Assembly: GCF_947179165.1 (NCBI RefSeq)
Contig: NC_077245.1
Location: 16,462,740 to 16,526,739 of the forward strand
Direction: 5' to 3'
DNA from: Solanum dulcamara
Lineage: Eukaryota > Streptophyta > Magnoliopsida > Solanales > Solanaceae
Length of the DNA: 64,000 bases
Made by a program: the position numbers and the translations under genes. The notes under the pieces were generated by a model. The model worked only from the letters and a program-made list of their open reading frames with translations, did not search any database and was not told the origin of the DNA. Every line of letters begins with the position of its first letter. Position 1 is the first letter of the stretch. This document shows positions 1 to 12,962 of the stretch, piece after piece.

Positions 1-2366
1 ACTCTAAACTAGTAATAATGAAAAATAAGAACCCTAAGCATTATAAATGAATAGACCGGTGCACTAAAGCTCCTATTATGTGTCGGATTGGAGTTGAGTT
101 ATAAAGACTTGTAAATGGTGCGTTAAAGCTCTTGATATGTGTGAAATTTGGAAAATAATCGGATAATGGGGATATTACCTTTATCTCGTAGATAGAATAA
201 AATTAGAAATAATTGGGACTTGAAGAAGGTTGTTAGGATTTGCAGGATGAAAGGGAAAGAAAGAGGAGAGTTGGGGGTGAGCAGAAAAATATAAATAAAT
301 TAGAGTTTAGAAAATAGTTGTGAGGGTTAAATACTTAGTGAAGGGAAGGAGTGTAGGTCATCTAGTTAAATAGAATGAAAAACGAAGTTTAAGAGGATCA
401 AATGGAGGGGGCAACCTCACGAGTAACTCATAAAGAAAGAGTAAAAATAAACACACACGCGCTCAACACAACAAATAAGACTTGGTGTGTCAAATTGTGT
501 GAATTGATTTTGGGGGTGTTAAATGGCATTACTTGAATTGGATTTGGACGAATTAAAATTAGGGACAAATCTAGATAGTGGGTTTGGGGGTGTCAATTGG
601 CGACTTGAATTAAATTTTCACGGATCTATATAATGAATTTGGGGGTAGCACCAATTTCTTTCAATTATTATACCATTATTTCTATACTATTTTAGTTCTA
701 ATTAGTTGATATGACATACACGTGTAATAATACATGTATACTAAAATTAGAAAAACACATTTTCAGTTAAATGAATATATTATTGCGTCTATTATAATTT
801 ATTCTTTATTATTTTTATATGTAATTTTTAATATTATCGTAAAATACACATGCATTGCACGTATTCTAAACTAGTAATAATGAAAATAAGAACCCTAAGC
901 ATTATAAATGAACGGACCAGTGCACTAAGACTCCCTTTATATGTAGGATTGGAGTTGAGTTATAAAGACTTGTAAATAGTGCGTTAAAGCTCTTGATATG
1001 TGTGAAATTATGAAAAGAATCGGATCATGAGGATATTGCCTTTATCCCATACATAGAATAAAATTAGAAATTATCAGAACTTGAAAAAGGTTGTTAGGAT
1101 TTGCAGGATAAAAGGGAGAGAAATAGGAGAGTTAGGGGCGAGCAGAAAAATATCAATGAATTAGAGTTTGGAAAATAATTGTGAGGGTTAAATAATTAGT
1201 GAAGGGGAGGAAGGTGGATCGTCGGGTTAAATAGAATGAACGATGAAGTTTAAGAAGATCAAATGGAGTGTCCAACCTCAAGAGTAATGCACCAAAAAAG
1301 GGTAAAAATAAACACACAGTTCTCAACACAACAAATAAGACTTGGTATGTCAAATTGTGTGACTTGATTTTGGGGGGTGCTGAATGGCATGATTTGAATT
1401 AGATTTGGAAGGATTAAAATTAGGGATAGATCTATATAGTTGGCTTGGGGGTGTCAAATGACGATTTGAATTAAATTTTATCGGATCTATATAATGAATT
1501 TGAGGGTAGCACCATTTTCCATCAATTATTAAACCATTATTTTTATACTATTTTAGTGCTAGTTAATTGAGACGACATAAACGTGTAATAATGCACGTAT
1601 TCTAAAATTAGAAAAATACATTTTTAATTAAATAATTATATTGTTGCATCTATTATAATATATTCTTTATTATTTTTGTATGTAAATTTTAATATTATCA
1701 TAACACATACGTGCGTTTTGTTAAAGCTCTTGATATGTTTAAAATTTGGAAGAGAACCAGATCATTAGGATATTACCTTTATCTCGTACATAGAATAAAA
1801 TTAGAAATAATCGGGACTTGATGAAGGTTGTTAGGATTTGCATGATGGAAGGGAGAGAAAGAGGAGAGTTAGAGGCGAGCAGAAAAATATAAATGAATTA
1901 GAGTTTGGAAAATAATCGTGAGGGTTAAATACTTAGTGAAGGGGAGGAATATGGGCCATCTGGTTAAATAGAATGAACGACGATGTATAAGAAGATCAAA
2001 TGGAGTGTGCAACCTCCCGAGTAACATAGAAAGAAAGAGTAAAAACAAACACACTCACGCCCAACACAAAAAATAAGACTTGGTGTGTCAAATTGTGTGA
2101 CTTAATTTTGGTGGTGTTAAATGTCACGAGTTGAATTGGATTTGGACAGATTAAATTTAAGGACAGATCTATATAGTGGATTTGGGGGCGTCTAATGGCG
2201 ACTTACACTAAATTTGGACGGATCTATATAATGAATTTGGGGGTAGCACCATTTTACTTCAATTATTATACCATTATTTTATTGCTTTTTTAATGCTAAT
2301 TAATTGACACGACATACACGTGCAATGATACACGTATACTAAAATTAGAAAAACACATTTTTCAAT

Positions 2367-2369
<3 letters not shown>

Positions 2370-2404
<35 letters not shown>
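2370..2404. repeat. (AT)n microsatellite
   Basis: An uninterrupted run of alternating A and T, about 34 bp, lies inside the third array unit at the position where other units read AAATAAATATATTATTGC. It is therefore a local expansion within that unit. Confidence 0.95.
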
Positions 2405-2410
<6 letters not shown>

Positions 2411-2445
2411 CATCTATTATAATCTATTCTTTTATAATCTATTCT

Positions 2446-2594
2446 GACCTTTTATCTTGTTTTCCTCTATTGAGCCGAGGGTCTTTTGGAAACAACCATC
2501 CTACCTTTCAAGGTAGGGGTTAGGTCTGCGTACACTCTACCCTTATCAGACCCCACATGGTGGGACTATACTGGGTTTGTTGTTGTTGTTGTTG
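2446..2594 (+). mobile_element. 149-bp RTE-type LINE 3' tail inserted in the array
   Basis: The segment carries the conserved 3' end of Solanaceae RTE-type non-LTR elements: GAGCCGAGGGTCTTTTGG, then GTCTGCGTACACTCTACCC, CAGACCCCAC and a terminal (GTT)n run. It is flanked by perfect 13-bp repeats TATAATCTATTCT at 2433-2445 and 2595-2607, which are a target-site duplication. Only the extreme 3' end was inserted, as expected of strong 5' truncation during target-primed reverse transcription. Confidence 0.8.
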
Positions 2595-3256
2595 TATAAT
2601 CTATTCTTTATTATTTTTGTAAGTGATTTTTAATCTTATCGTAACAGAACCGTGCATTGCATGTACTCTAAACTAATAATAATGAAAAATAAGAATCCTA
2701 AGTATTATAAATGAAAATACTGGTGCACTAAGGCTCCTATTATGTGTAGGATTGCCGTTAAGTTATAAAGACTTCTAAATGGTGTGTTAAAGTTCTTGAT
2801 AAGTGTGAAATTTGGAAAAGAATCAGATAATGGGGATATTACCTTTATCTTGTAGATAGAATAAAATTATAACTAATCGGGACTTGAAGAAGGTTGTTAG
2901 GATTTGCAGGATAAAAGGGAAAGAAAGAGGAGAGTTGGGGGTGAGTAGAAAAATACAAATGAATTATAGTTTAGAAAATAGTTGTGAGGGATAAATAATT
3001 AGTGAAGGGGAGGAGTGTAAGTCGTCTAGTTAAATAGAATAAACGATGAATCTTAGTAGGATAAAATGGAGTGTGCAACCTCATGAGTAACTCACAAAGA
3101 AAGAGTAAAAACAAATACACACGTGCTCAACACAACAAATAAGACTTGGTGTGACAAATTGTGTGACTTGATTTTGGGGGGTGTTAAATGGAATGATTTG
3201 AATTGGATTTGGATTGATTAAAATTAGGGACAGATCTATATAGTGGATATGGGGGG

Positions 3257-6023
3257 TGTAATGACCGTGAAGGTCATTTTTGAAATTTTTGATAAAATTA
3301 TCATTTTACCTCTCCCGTTTGTTTTCTCGAGTCACTTTTTGTTGGATTTAAAAGTTGGTATTTGGAAATCTTGTGAAAAGTTGAGGTTTGGTTGAGAAAT
3401 GGGTTTTAAAGGTTTAAGTTGTCAAATTTTGAGTTTCAGAGTCATTTGGAGTTTTGAGTTTCAAAATGAAATTCCATCGATTCCATTAGTTCTGAAATGT
3501 GAAAATTGGTCTAGGAGAGTTTTCGGAATCAGATTTGGAGTTGAAACGTGGAATTTAGGTCCGAAGTTGGAAATTGAGTTAAAGTTTGATTCAAGTTTGA
3601 CTTTGATCAACATTAGGGGTTCGGGTACTTGGATTGGATTTCTGATGATTCCAATGGTTTCTGGAGATGATTTTAACACTAGAAAGAGCTTCATTGTATT
3701 TTTTGGAAATCCCGAGCTCGTTTTGGTTATTTGGAGGCCTAAGTTGGTTTACTTGCGACTTTTCGAGTTTCGGTTCAAGAAGACCTCGAATTCAAATTCC
3801 ATCAGTTCCATTGAGTCTGAAATATCATTTCCAAGCTAGTTGTATGTTTGGTTTGTATTCGTGAAGTTCCGTATGAGTTTTAGGTAAGTTTTTAAGCTTC
3901 TTGGGTGTGTTGGCGCTGTTTCAGCAAATTGTGGCAATAAAAGGTTCATTATTAGTTTTAAATATCGAAAAATTATTCCAAAACTTATAAAAATTTGAGC
4001 ATGAATTATAGGACTTATCTGCAATGTTTGGTTCATTTTTGCTAAGCCGAGATTGGACTTTTATCGCAAAATAAGAAATAATTGTTTATCGAGCAGAAAT
4101 GATATTTGTCTAGGCAAATGAGTTCAAAATTGAGTTTCAATTGAAGGAGAAGGTCCGTATCATTATTTAAGACATTTAGGAAAAAGAATCGGGTTATTTC
4201 GCTATTCTTTTAGTGAAAATATAAATTGTAGTTTTTCTAGTGCTGTGTTTAGTCTTTTTCTGGTGCTGGTGCATGGACTGTTCAAGTGAACGAGGTTCTC
4301 CGCTTTAGCGAAGGGACTCACTTAGAAGGGGTTCGCAAAAGTGAACCAGGTTCTCGAAAATGAACCTCCGCAAAAGTGAAGGTCCAGTCGCTTAAATGAC
4401 ATATGAGAGGGTTTAGGTGAGGTTTAAGGTATTTTCACCATTTTCAAGCTCGGTTTAGGCGATTACTTCGAGATTTTTCATGACAAAACTATTGGTTAAT
4501 GTATTTCTAACACTTTCCCCTGATTTTCATTAAATAATTTCGTATTTTAACTTCCCAAATTGTGAATTTCAAATTGGAGATTTTGAGTTTTCTTGAAATG
4601 AACTTTTGAAAGAGAAATGGAGATTTTGAACTTATTTTGACCTCATTTTTAAAACAAATTTCACCAGTGGGTTCCTAAATACTTGAGGAACATTTTTATC
4701 TAAAAATATTCAAATTTCGGGATTGTTTTTTAACATGGGATTTTTGACCATTTACCCTTTTCACCCAAATTTTTGATTTTAGTGTCAACAGATTTGAAAT
4801 GTGATTGTGAGTCTATATTTGATTAGATTGTGGTGATTTGGAATATTGTTGGAGATAAAAAGTGGTGATTTTGGATTATTCGTGACTTTTTTTTGCTAAG
4901 GCAAGTGAAATTTCTAACCTTTGTTAAGTATGTTGAACCTTTTATTTTCCTATGTGAGGGGATTAAAGTGTGTTGGGTCATTAGATTGAATTGAATTATA
5001 TGAGAATGTGATAGTGGAATCTGAATAGGGGTAATTGTCTAAGTTGTGTGAATTACGAGGCATTGATTTATTGTGTGATTGTGGATTATATGACATCTTA
5101 TGTAAATATTTATCTTGTTTTACTCATTACTTTTGCATATATTATATCTGTGATGGTTGCGAAATGATTTGAGTGAGGTACTGGATATTGGGACTGAGGT
5201 TTCTACCGGTCGAGGTGATTTGACGAGGTTTTTTCCGGCTGCTAAGGTCTTTTCCGGTAGATATTGACCGAGGTCATTTCTTGCGGATACATGATCTATA
5301 AGAGACCCCCATGGGTGATCAACGAATGTTTATTATAGGACAGACATGGATCACGATATTTGACATTGCATTTGCATTCATTTGTTTCTGTGATTGATCA
5401 TGATCTGAGATTAGATGTGCTTGCTTGAGTGTAGTGGTGAGAATGTATTTGTGTTTTATATTGTGTACTGTCTAGTATTCTAGTGCATTTATGATATAAA
5501 CTCTATAGATAGGGTTGTCTTAGTGCAGACGTGTAGTTGCAGAGGATTGTGGTTGGGATGTCATGAGTAACCGTGTTCTGGATTGCTTTATTAGGGTTTA
5601 GTTTCCATTTTACTGAGTACCGCATTGTTGGTGCTCACCCTTGCTTCTACATTTATGTAGGATCTAAGCCTGACACCTCCTATATTTAGTACTTCATTGA
5701 TCAGGCCGAGCTTCTAGACGTTTGAGAGGTAGCAGCTTGTCCTCTTCGACAGACTCTCATCGTCTATTAGTTTATGTTTTGTTCTACTTAGGAAATGAGA
5801 CATATATACTTATATCCTTTCATTTCTATTGAAATAGTGGCTTGTACATGTGACACCAAGTCTTGGGTAGTTTAGAATCTAATTTCCTCTTATCCTTATC
5901 TATATCATTTTAGAATTTACATTTCGCTCTTATTTTTGCATATATAGAATTGTTCAGACTCTTAAGCTGACTCATCTTAGTGGGTTGGGAAAGTGCCATC
6001 ACTCCCGAATTTGGGTCATAAAA
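3257..6023 (+). repeat. 5' LTR of the LARD-like element
   Basis: This LTR is about 2767 bp and begins TGTAATGACC. Its right end is worn (GGGTCATAAAA against GGTCATTACA in the 3' copy), so the last bases are uncertain. It aligns along its length with 9783-10635 plus 12968-14983, with many substitutions and small indels, so the insertion is not recent. The 146-codon frame at 3399-3839 matches a shorter, diverged frame in the 3' LTR and has no recognisable domain, so I do not treat it as a gene. A block near 5165-5285 repeats CGAGGT/TTTCCGG motifs that are expanded in the 3' LTR. Confidence 0.8.
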
Positions 6024-6026
6024 AAT

Positions 6027-6040
6027 TGGTATCATAGCCC
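6027..6040 (+). other. Primer binding site, initiator tRNA-Met
   Basis: TGGTATCATAGCCC lies just inside the 5' LTR. It matches the plant consensus TGGTATCAGAGC, complementary to the 3' end of initiator tRNA-Met, with one change in the core. It sets the element's orientation as plus. Confidence 0.75.
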
Positions 6041-9000
6041 AGGTTTATTGGTCTCACGTGTACAAGTCAAGTCTAAGTAGAGTCTCAAGAATCGGTATAT
6101 AGACATTTATACTTATCTTTAAGAGGCTATGAAGACTGTTTGAAAATACCTTCATTTCTTGATTCTCTATTGTGCGTCCTTGAACCGATCTAATTCCTAT
6201 CATTTCACTCCATCCTCTCTCTTATAGTGATGACTCATTCTTGGTCCTGCGTGTGAGAAATTTAGGTGTCGTCTCTTGGTGTTAGTGTTGAACCTGGCAT
6301 TGATGCGAAAGTGAAATAATTATGTGAAGTATGTGTAGTCAGACTTTGAATGCTCTGCGACTCGAAAGGGATGAGTAAGGTTATGGTTCAATGATATATT
6401 TTAAGGTTATGGCATTAAAAGATGAAAAATTGTTAAAAGACTTCACGAACATCTCATTCTATTTGGTTAGTTATTCAGCAACGAAAATAACATTGTTGTG
6501 GCTTGTTCGACATCTGAAGTGGTTTGACAATGAAGAATGGTATAATTAGGGAAATGAGTATGCGGTAAGCATTGTGACTTTGAGGACTACAGACTATGAA
6601 ATTCGTCATAAAGGAATGGGTTGCATATTATATTAAGATGATAATGTTAAGCCAACAAAAATCAAGATTTTTATAGGGATTTTATAGAGTGGGTGTCTAT
6701 CAGGAAGGGTTATGATAAGTTTAGTGTCATGATACCTGTGTTTATTTAGGTGAGGTTATGGGTTGTGTTGCTTCTGCTATCGACTTGGACTATGAAAAAG
6801 TACATATAATTTTCGGCTAGAGGCTGAAATGTTTTGGTAAGGTATGGCGGTTATGTAATGGGTAGAAAGATATAGACCATCTGGGAATGATCTCTCCAGT
6901 GGGTATGATGTATCTTAGTGGTGGATTTGTCAAGCTCTCATGGTATGGTACTAATGGTATATGGGAACGGAGACATTGGTTGACAAGGGCGAATACTAAC
7001 TATTAAGGTGTTATCAGTTATTTCACCTACTCGGGCAATGGAGTTTTATGTTGCATTCATATTTGAGAAACCAACTGGTTGTTACTATGAATGTTGGAGT
7101 TAGGCATGGTTTATAAGAAAAATTATAGTGGTGGATCTTTGGTAGGAAATTAATGTGTTTGAATGGTGACGTGTATTTCTAGGATCTAATTAGGGATTGA
7201 TGAGTTCTTTATGAGCCAAAAGGAGTGGATTGACATTGAAAGGATAAGCTTATGGGTGGAGAAAGTTCTGTCAAGAGAATGCATATGACAATTGGTTAAT
7301 TCATGGGATTAGATAGTATAACAAGTTTGAGGTATCACGTGGATGATAGGGTTAACTCCGTGATGATGGCAAGGGTGGTTGAGCATGGTAATAGTAGTTC
7401 GGGATGTACTCTGATTAGGATGCAACTATAGGGTGATGGCTTTCGGTTAAGGGGATCCATTATGATAATGATGACTTATGAGTATCTAAGATCTCGGTTC
7501 CTACCACTTGATGAGTAATGTAGTTATATGGAAAGTTGTATGACGTGTTGGGAACCACTCGAGTAGAATTGAAAAGGTTTCAAATTATGATGGGGGAATT
7601 AGTGGAATGTAGTTTTACCTTTAGAATGAGGCAAGGGCAATAAGGGCAATAATACTTACTTTGATTGCATAGTTCAAGAATTTAATTTCTGGGATGTTGG
7701 AAAGTTGGGTTTAAGAACACATGGCTTCATCCGTCTTAATTTGGTTATGGGAATAGTATTTGGGGTTCATCATTCGGGCTGAGCATGCTTCGAGAGTGGA
7801 GCTTATGGACATTCGGCTCTAGAGTTGTGGTAAATTCTATAGTGGTCTCGAGTCTGACAACTGGCACAATTTGGGTTCCCAATAAGGGACAATGTAAGAT
7901 CGATGTAAAGTGTTTGATGGTAAGCTAAGGCATGTGCTTGTTGGAAATCTTCAATGTATGGACTAATGTTGATTGATAAGGGAATTGGTTTACATGATTT
8001 GAATGGAAAAAAATCAAGTTTTGCATCATAAGTCTACATTCATGGTGGTTGGTTTTTGTCAAGGTACAAATTGGCATTGTAAAGAAGGATTGCTTGGTTG
8101 ATTGTTGAGCATTTGGAAGATCTGGTGCCTAGTCTGAGTTATGGAGTTTATTACTTTCGGTTGTAAAAGACATCAATGAATTCTTCATTTGAGAAGTTTG
8201 ATTTAAGGTAAAAGGTAACATGTTGTGGATGTCTTGCCAAGAAATAATAATGATAACTGAGTTAAGGAAAGGAACACGAGTCTAGTGCATTAAAGAGTTC
8301 AAGCATTTGGTATTGGGTCATGTGTTCATAGTATACAGAGTTATCGGGGTGATGAAGGGTTACTCTAAGTGTGGCATGATTTATATGATGGTTGAATAGT
8401 AGTTGAAATTGGGTAAGTGTAAGATTGCGTGGAATTGATATTGTTTGTGATTCAATAATTTTATTTTAATGGAAACATATTGTGAGATTTAAAATTTGAA
8501 GTTTTAACAATTGGTTGAGACCCGTACCTGTCATGGGATGCTTATATGGGAAGAGAGAGGTCCATAGTTTGAAATCTTGGGAACAATAAGGTGTTGCTAA
8601 GAAAAGCTGGATGCTAGTGGCGGTTTATGAGTAAAGTAACTAGCCGATGTGACTATGATGTTTTAGTAGTATTGGTAGTGTAAACTTCACTGGAGTATTA
8701 TAGAGAGTATGAGAAAGTTGATAAATTGAGTGTGTCTATGATTTTTATGAGACCATACAGTTGATTGTGGAGTCAGGTGAATGGGAATGTGTGTTATGGA
8801 CATTATGGAAGGAATATCTTGTGATATTCGACTTTGATTTTGTATATTCTTATGTGACCACCTACCTTATTTCAAATAGGGTTTATTGTATAATTCTCTA
8901 TCTATGATTCAGGGTGTGTTTTCACTTCCGTAGATGGATTCCTAATGGTGGATCAGATGTACCGATCCCTACCCTTTTTGGTAAGGTAAGATGCTGATGC

Positions 9001-9782
9001 AAATTTGGTTATTTCAGATGTGGCAGAATTGGTGTTGCCTTGTGGTAGTTGAAGGTTTTCAGAAATTCTACAAGTGTCATCTTGCTTAAGAGAACTTATA
9101 GAAGAGCTACCTTATATATTGCAGTTTCTCGGCAGTCTTAGTTTTAACCTGGTCATTGAGAACATGTTCAACTAGGTGTGATTTGATACTTGTAGGACCA
9201 TTGGTCCTAGTTCTTCCATTTGGGAATTGACTATAATTATAATTACTGTTCCATATTTTTCGGCGGCGTTATTAGAGGTTTTGTATGCTTGGAGGCACTG
9301 TTCATCAGGTGGTTACTTGATCATCTCCTTCTTTGGATCAAATTAGTTGGGTTCTCCCTTGATGAGTATGCATTGTATAAAGATCAGGTATTTGCAACTA
9401 AAGCTCGTGAAAGGATTAGGTTAAGAAAAAAGAAATTTAACTAAGATTAGGGATGAGTGTGTGAATTATGAATGTTTGGTGGTTGGTTCTAGATTCACTC
9501 TGGGCTTTAGCAGATAGTAGTTAAGAATCTTCTCATGGTTATGTGAGAAAAAGGTTAATTCTGATGATTGTGCTGTGATTTAGGGAGTTTTGGTTCATGG
9601 GCTAGCCTGTGGCTTGGTAATCTCTCCTGGGTTGATCCTGATGATATGTTCTAAGGATGGGTTTAATTGGGAAAGACAAATATCGAACTTGGAGGTTATG
9701 CCTCGGGCTCTTGGTAGCATCGAGTATTCTTCTTTCTTTTACTCTATGTTCGAGAACTAACATGAGTTTTAGTGGTGGATGA
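6041..9782 (+). other. Non-coding internal region of the LARD-like element
   Basis: About 3.7 kb between the PBS and the 3' LTR. The longest frame is a 74-codon one at 9220-9444 with no recognisable domain. I see no zinc knuckle, protease, reverse transcriptase, RNase H or integrase motif in any frame. The final bases, TTTTAGTGGTGGATGA just before 9783, are a plausible polypurine-like tract, resembling the GTGG(A)GGATG that precedes many chromovirus 3' LTRs. Confidence 0.6.
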
Positions 9783-10635
9783 TGTAATGACCCTAAAGGT
9801 CATTTTTGACATTTTAAACAAAATTACCATTTTACCCATCCCGTTGGTTTCCCCGAGTCACTTTTAGTTGGGTTTGAAATTTGGTTTTTGGAAATCTTGT
9901 GAAAAATTGAGGTTTTGCTTGAGAAATGAGTTTTAAAGGTTTAAGTTGTTAAATTTTGAGTTTCGGAGTCATTTGGAGTGTTGAGTCTCGAAATGGAATT
10001 TCGTCTATTCCATCAGTTCTAGAATGTGGAAATTGGTTTGCGAGAATTGTCGGAATCAGATTTGGAGTTGAAATGTGGAATTTAGGTCTGAAGTTGGAAA
10101 TTGGGTTAAAGTTTGATCCAAGTTTGACTTTGGTCAACATTTGGGGTTCGGGTGCTCGGATAGGATTTTTGATGGTTCCAATAGTTTCAGAAGGTGATTT
10201 TAATGCTAGAAAGAGCTTCATTGTAATTTTTGGAAGTCCCGAGTTCGTTTTGGTATTTTGGAGGCCTAAGTTGGTTTAGTTGTGACTTTTCGAGTTTCGG
10301 ATCAAAGAGGCTTTGAATTCGAATTCCATTTCCATTGAGTCTGAATTATCATTTCCAAGATAGTAAGCATATTTGGTTTGTGTTCGAGAAGTTCCGAATG
10401 AATTTTAGGTGATTTTTTAAGCTTTTTGGGTGCGTTGACGCTGTTACAGCAAATTGTGGCAACTAAAAGGTTGATTATTAGTTTTAAAGATCAAAAAATT
10501 ATTCTGAAACTTCTAAAATTTTGAGCATGAATTATAGGACTTATCTGTAAAGTTTGGTGCATTTTCGCTAAGCCAAAATTGAACTTTTATCGCAAAATAA
10601 GAAATAATTATTTATCAAGCATAAATGATATTTAT

Positions 10636-12962
10636 TGTCACGACCCAAGCCTAGGGCCTAGACGTGACATGGCGAATGAGGAACCCGAAAGTACCTCAAA
10701 CAAGCCTCTTAGCATTCTTTTAGCCTTTCGTAGGTAATGATGATAAATAAACAAGCGGAAATCATAATAGTAAATCTTCAACTTACATATGTCCAACAAT
10801 ACCTCTAACTATTAGATTTAACGGGGCTAAGACAAGTCCCTAGCTCACCCTCAATCATAATAGAAGAAATGTCATAGTAAAATATCTTAACATATCATAA
10901 ACTAGAAAGATAAAGGAGTATTGTTCCCGGAACATGGGAACTCACCAAAAGTAGTCTTCAATGGAATATCAACTAGCCACTTGGAGGAGAACGAGGAGCA
11001 GCATTGATCCCTACATGGTGATATCATGTAGGCAAAAGAGTATGCGTTAGTACTTTGAATGTACTAAGTATGTAAGGATGCATGAACATTGAGAAAACAT
11101 TAAAACATTTATGTAATATGGAACATAATTTAATGTATGCATAATAAATCATATATATATCCTTTAAAACATTCATTTTGTGGGAAATTAACCATAACTG
11201 ACATTTAAGACCATGCGAGCTATTACATGGAATCCAACATAACCCCCTACGTTGGCCAGGGAGACTACTTGCCAGGTAGAACTCTGTCAACTTCATTCAT
11301 TTCTTTAACTTTAACTTTAAGGGCTATTTATGAATCCATTAGCCTAAGCCTACAAGGGCTCCTATGTTGGCACATAGTTAATGAGACAAAGGGTTGCTAC
11401 TAGGATTCCCTTACCGAATCTCACCTCAATGCCTCATTCGGTGCTAAGTCAATCCCACAGAATAGTTTAATACTTCAAAATATTCATAGCATATAACTTG
11501 AGAATTCAAACATCATATTCGGTAGAATAGCTCATTAAAATATTTAATAATTCAAATATGCAAGAATTGTCCTTATTGCATAAAGAATCCATGATTCATA
11601 TCATTTCATGATTCTTTCATTTCATAAGACTCCCCTTTTGATCATAGATATTGCTTTCATAAATATTTATTTGGAGTCAAAGCTTTCAAGTCAAACTTTA
11701 TTAAAAATATAGTAAAACTAGGTGGGTTCAAATCACTTCAACTTGCAAATATGTATGTAAATAAATATACATAAATACTTTAAAATCCATTAATTAAAAA
11801 TCATGCTTTAAACAACCCACCATGAATTTCAAGAACCTTTAAATAGATAAATAAAAGAATTACTTGTAAACCATCAATTCATACATATGAAATTATATTG
11901 CATCAAAATAGAGCAATAATCATTAGTTTAACTATGATTCATACTATTAAGTAAAATTAAGAATTAACATAAGAAAATATTACTTGAAATTAAGATATTT
12001 AATTGAAAGAGTTTTTGGGCTACATGAGTGGAAGAACCCATGGATAAACACCCACATAACTTAGAGTAAAGCTTAAAGAAAATAAACATAATTTATCATA
12101 TAATCAAAATAATTTAGACATGAGAGTGGAAGGAATACTCTCATTGAAACCTTACATACCTGGAAACCGAAGCTTTAGTTGGTACCGGAAGACTTAATGA
12201 CCACTCTTGAGTCCTAGCTTCTCTCCTTGCCGGAACGTTTTGTGTACTACCCGGAATATATGAATTACCGGAATAGTATTTCTTCACTACTAAGAACTAA
12301 AACTATATTTGAGAATGTGTAAAGAAGTGTATAGAGAGAAGATTTGCTTGAGAAAGCTTGATGAATAAAATGAGGAAATAAGGTGGGTATTTATAGGTGG
12401 GAAAGAGGACCTAACAATAAATAAAATAATTATAAATAAAAATCTGAAAATTTAGTGGAATATATTGATGTCATGGATGATGTTAAATGGAGGACAATTT
12501 ATGTCATGAGTGATGTCAAATGTATCTAGATCTTTCTATGGTAGGTGAAATGAGTTATCTTTGACAGAATACTTTTTGTGGGAGCTATGTTTGAATAAGA
12601 TAAATTCCTTATTAGGATTCGGTGTCTTAATAAGAATTGTATATATGGAAGTCTAGTTTCATATCGTTCAGGAATCAACCAATTTGGATAAACCTACAGT
12701 GAGATATGATTTTTCTTCTATAAACACTCATTTCCGTCACAGCATCCTACCTTACAAAGATTAATTTATTTGACCTACTTAACCTCCGAATCTTAAAATA
12801 TGGTCTTCATAAAAGTTGTAGGTAATGATCTTTTGGTTACTCAAAAATTTGAATCACTCAATTTGGATATTCCTATGAAAAGTTATGACTAAAATACAGA
12901 GGTTGTATCATGTTTAGGCAAAAATTGAAACATCGTATACAACGTTTTTAGGGGATGTTACA
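10636..12962 (-). mobile_element. Solo LTR (Gypsy), nested in the 3' LTR
   Basis: A 2327-bp block begins TGTCACGACCC and ends GGATGTTACA. Read on the minus strand it starts TGTAACATCCCC and ends GGGTCGTGACA, the usual termini of plant Gypsy chromovirus LTRs. Perfect 5-bp duplications TTTAT flank it (10631-10635 and 12963-12967). There is no internal region or second LTR, so it is a solo LTR left by LTR-LTR recombination. The reading frames inside have no recognised domain. Confidence 0.88.

Noticed and set aside
3399..3839. 146-codon plus-strand frame, the longest outside PEX1 and the LINE/Gypsy remnants
   Set aside because: It lies inside an LTR. The equivalent frame in the 3' LTR is shorter and shifted, and there is no recognisable domain.
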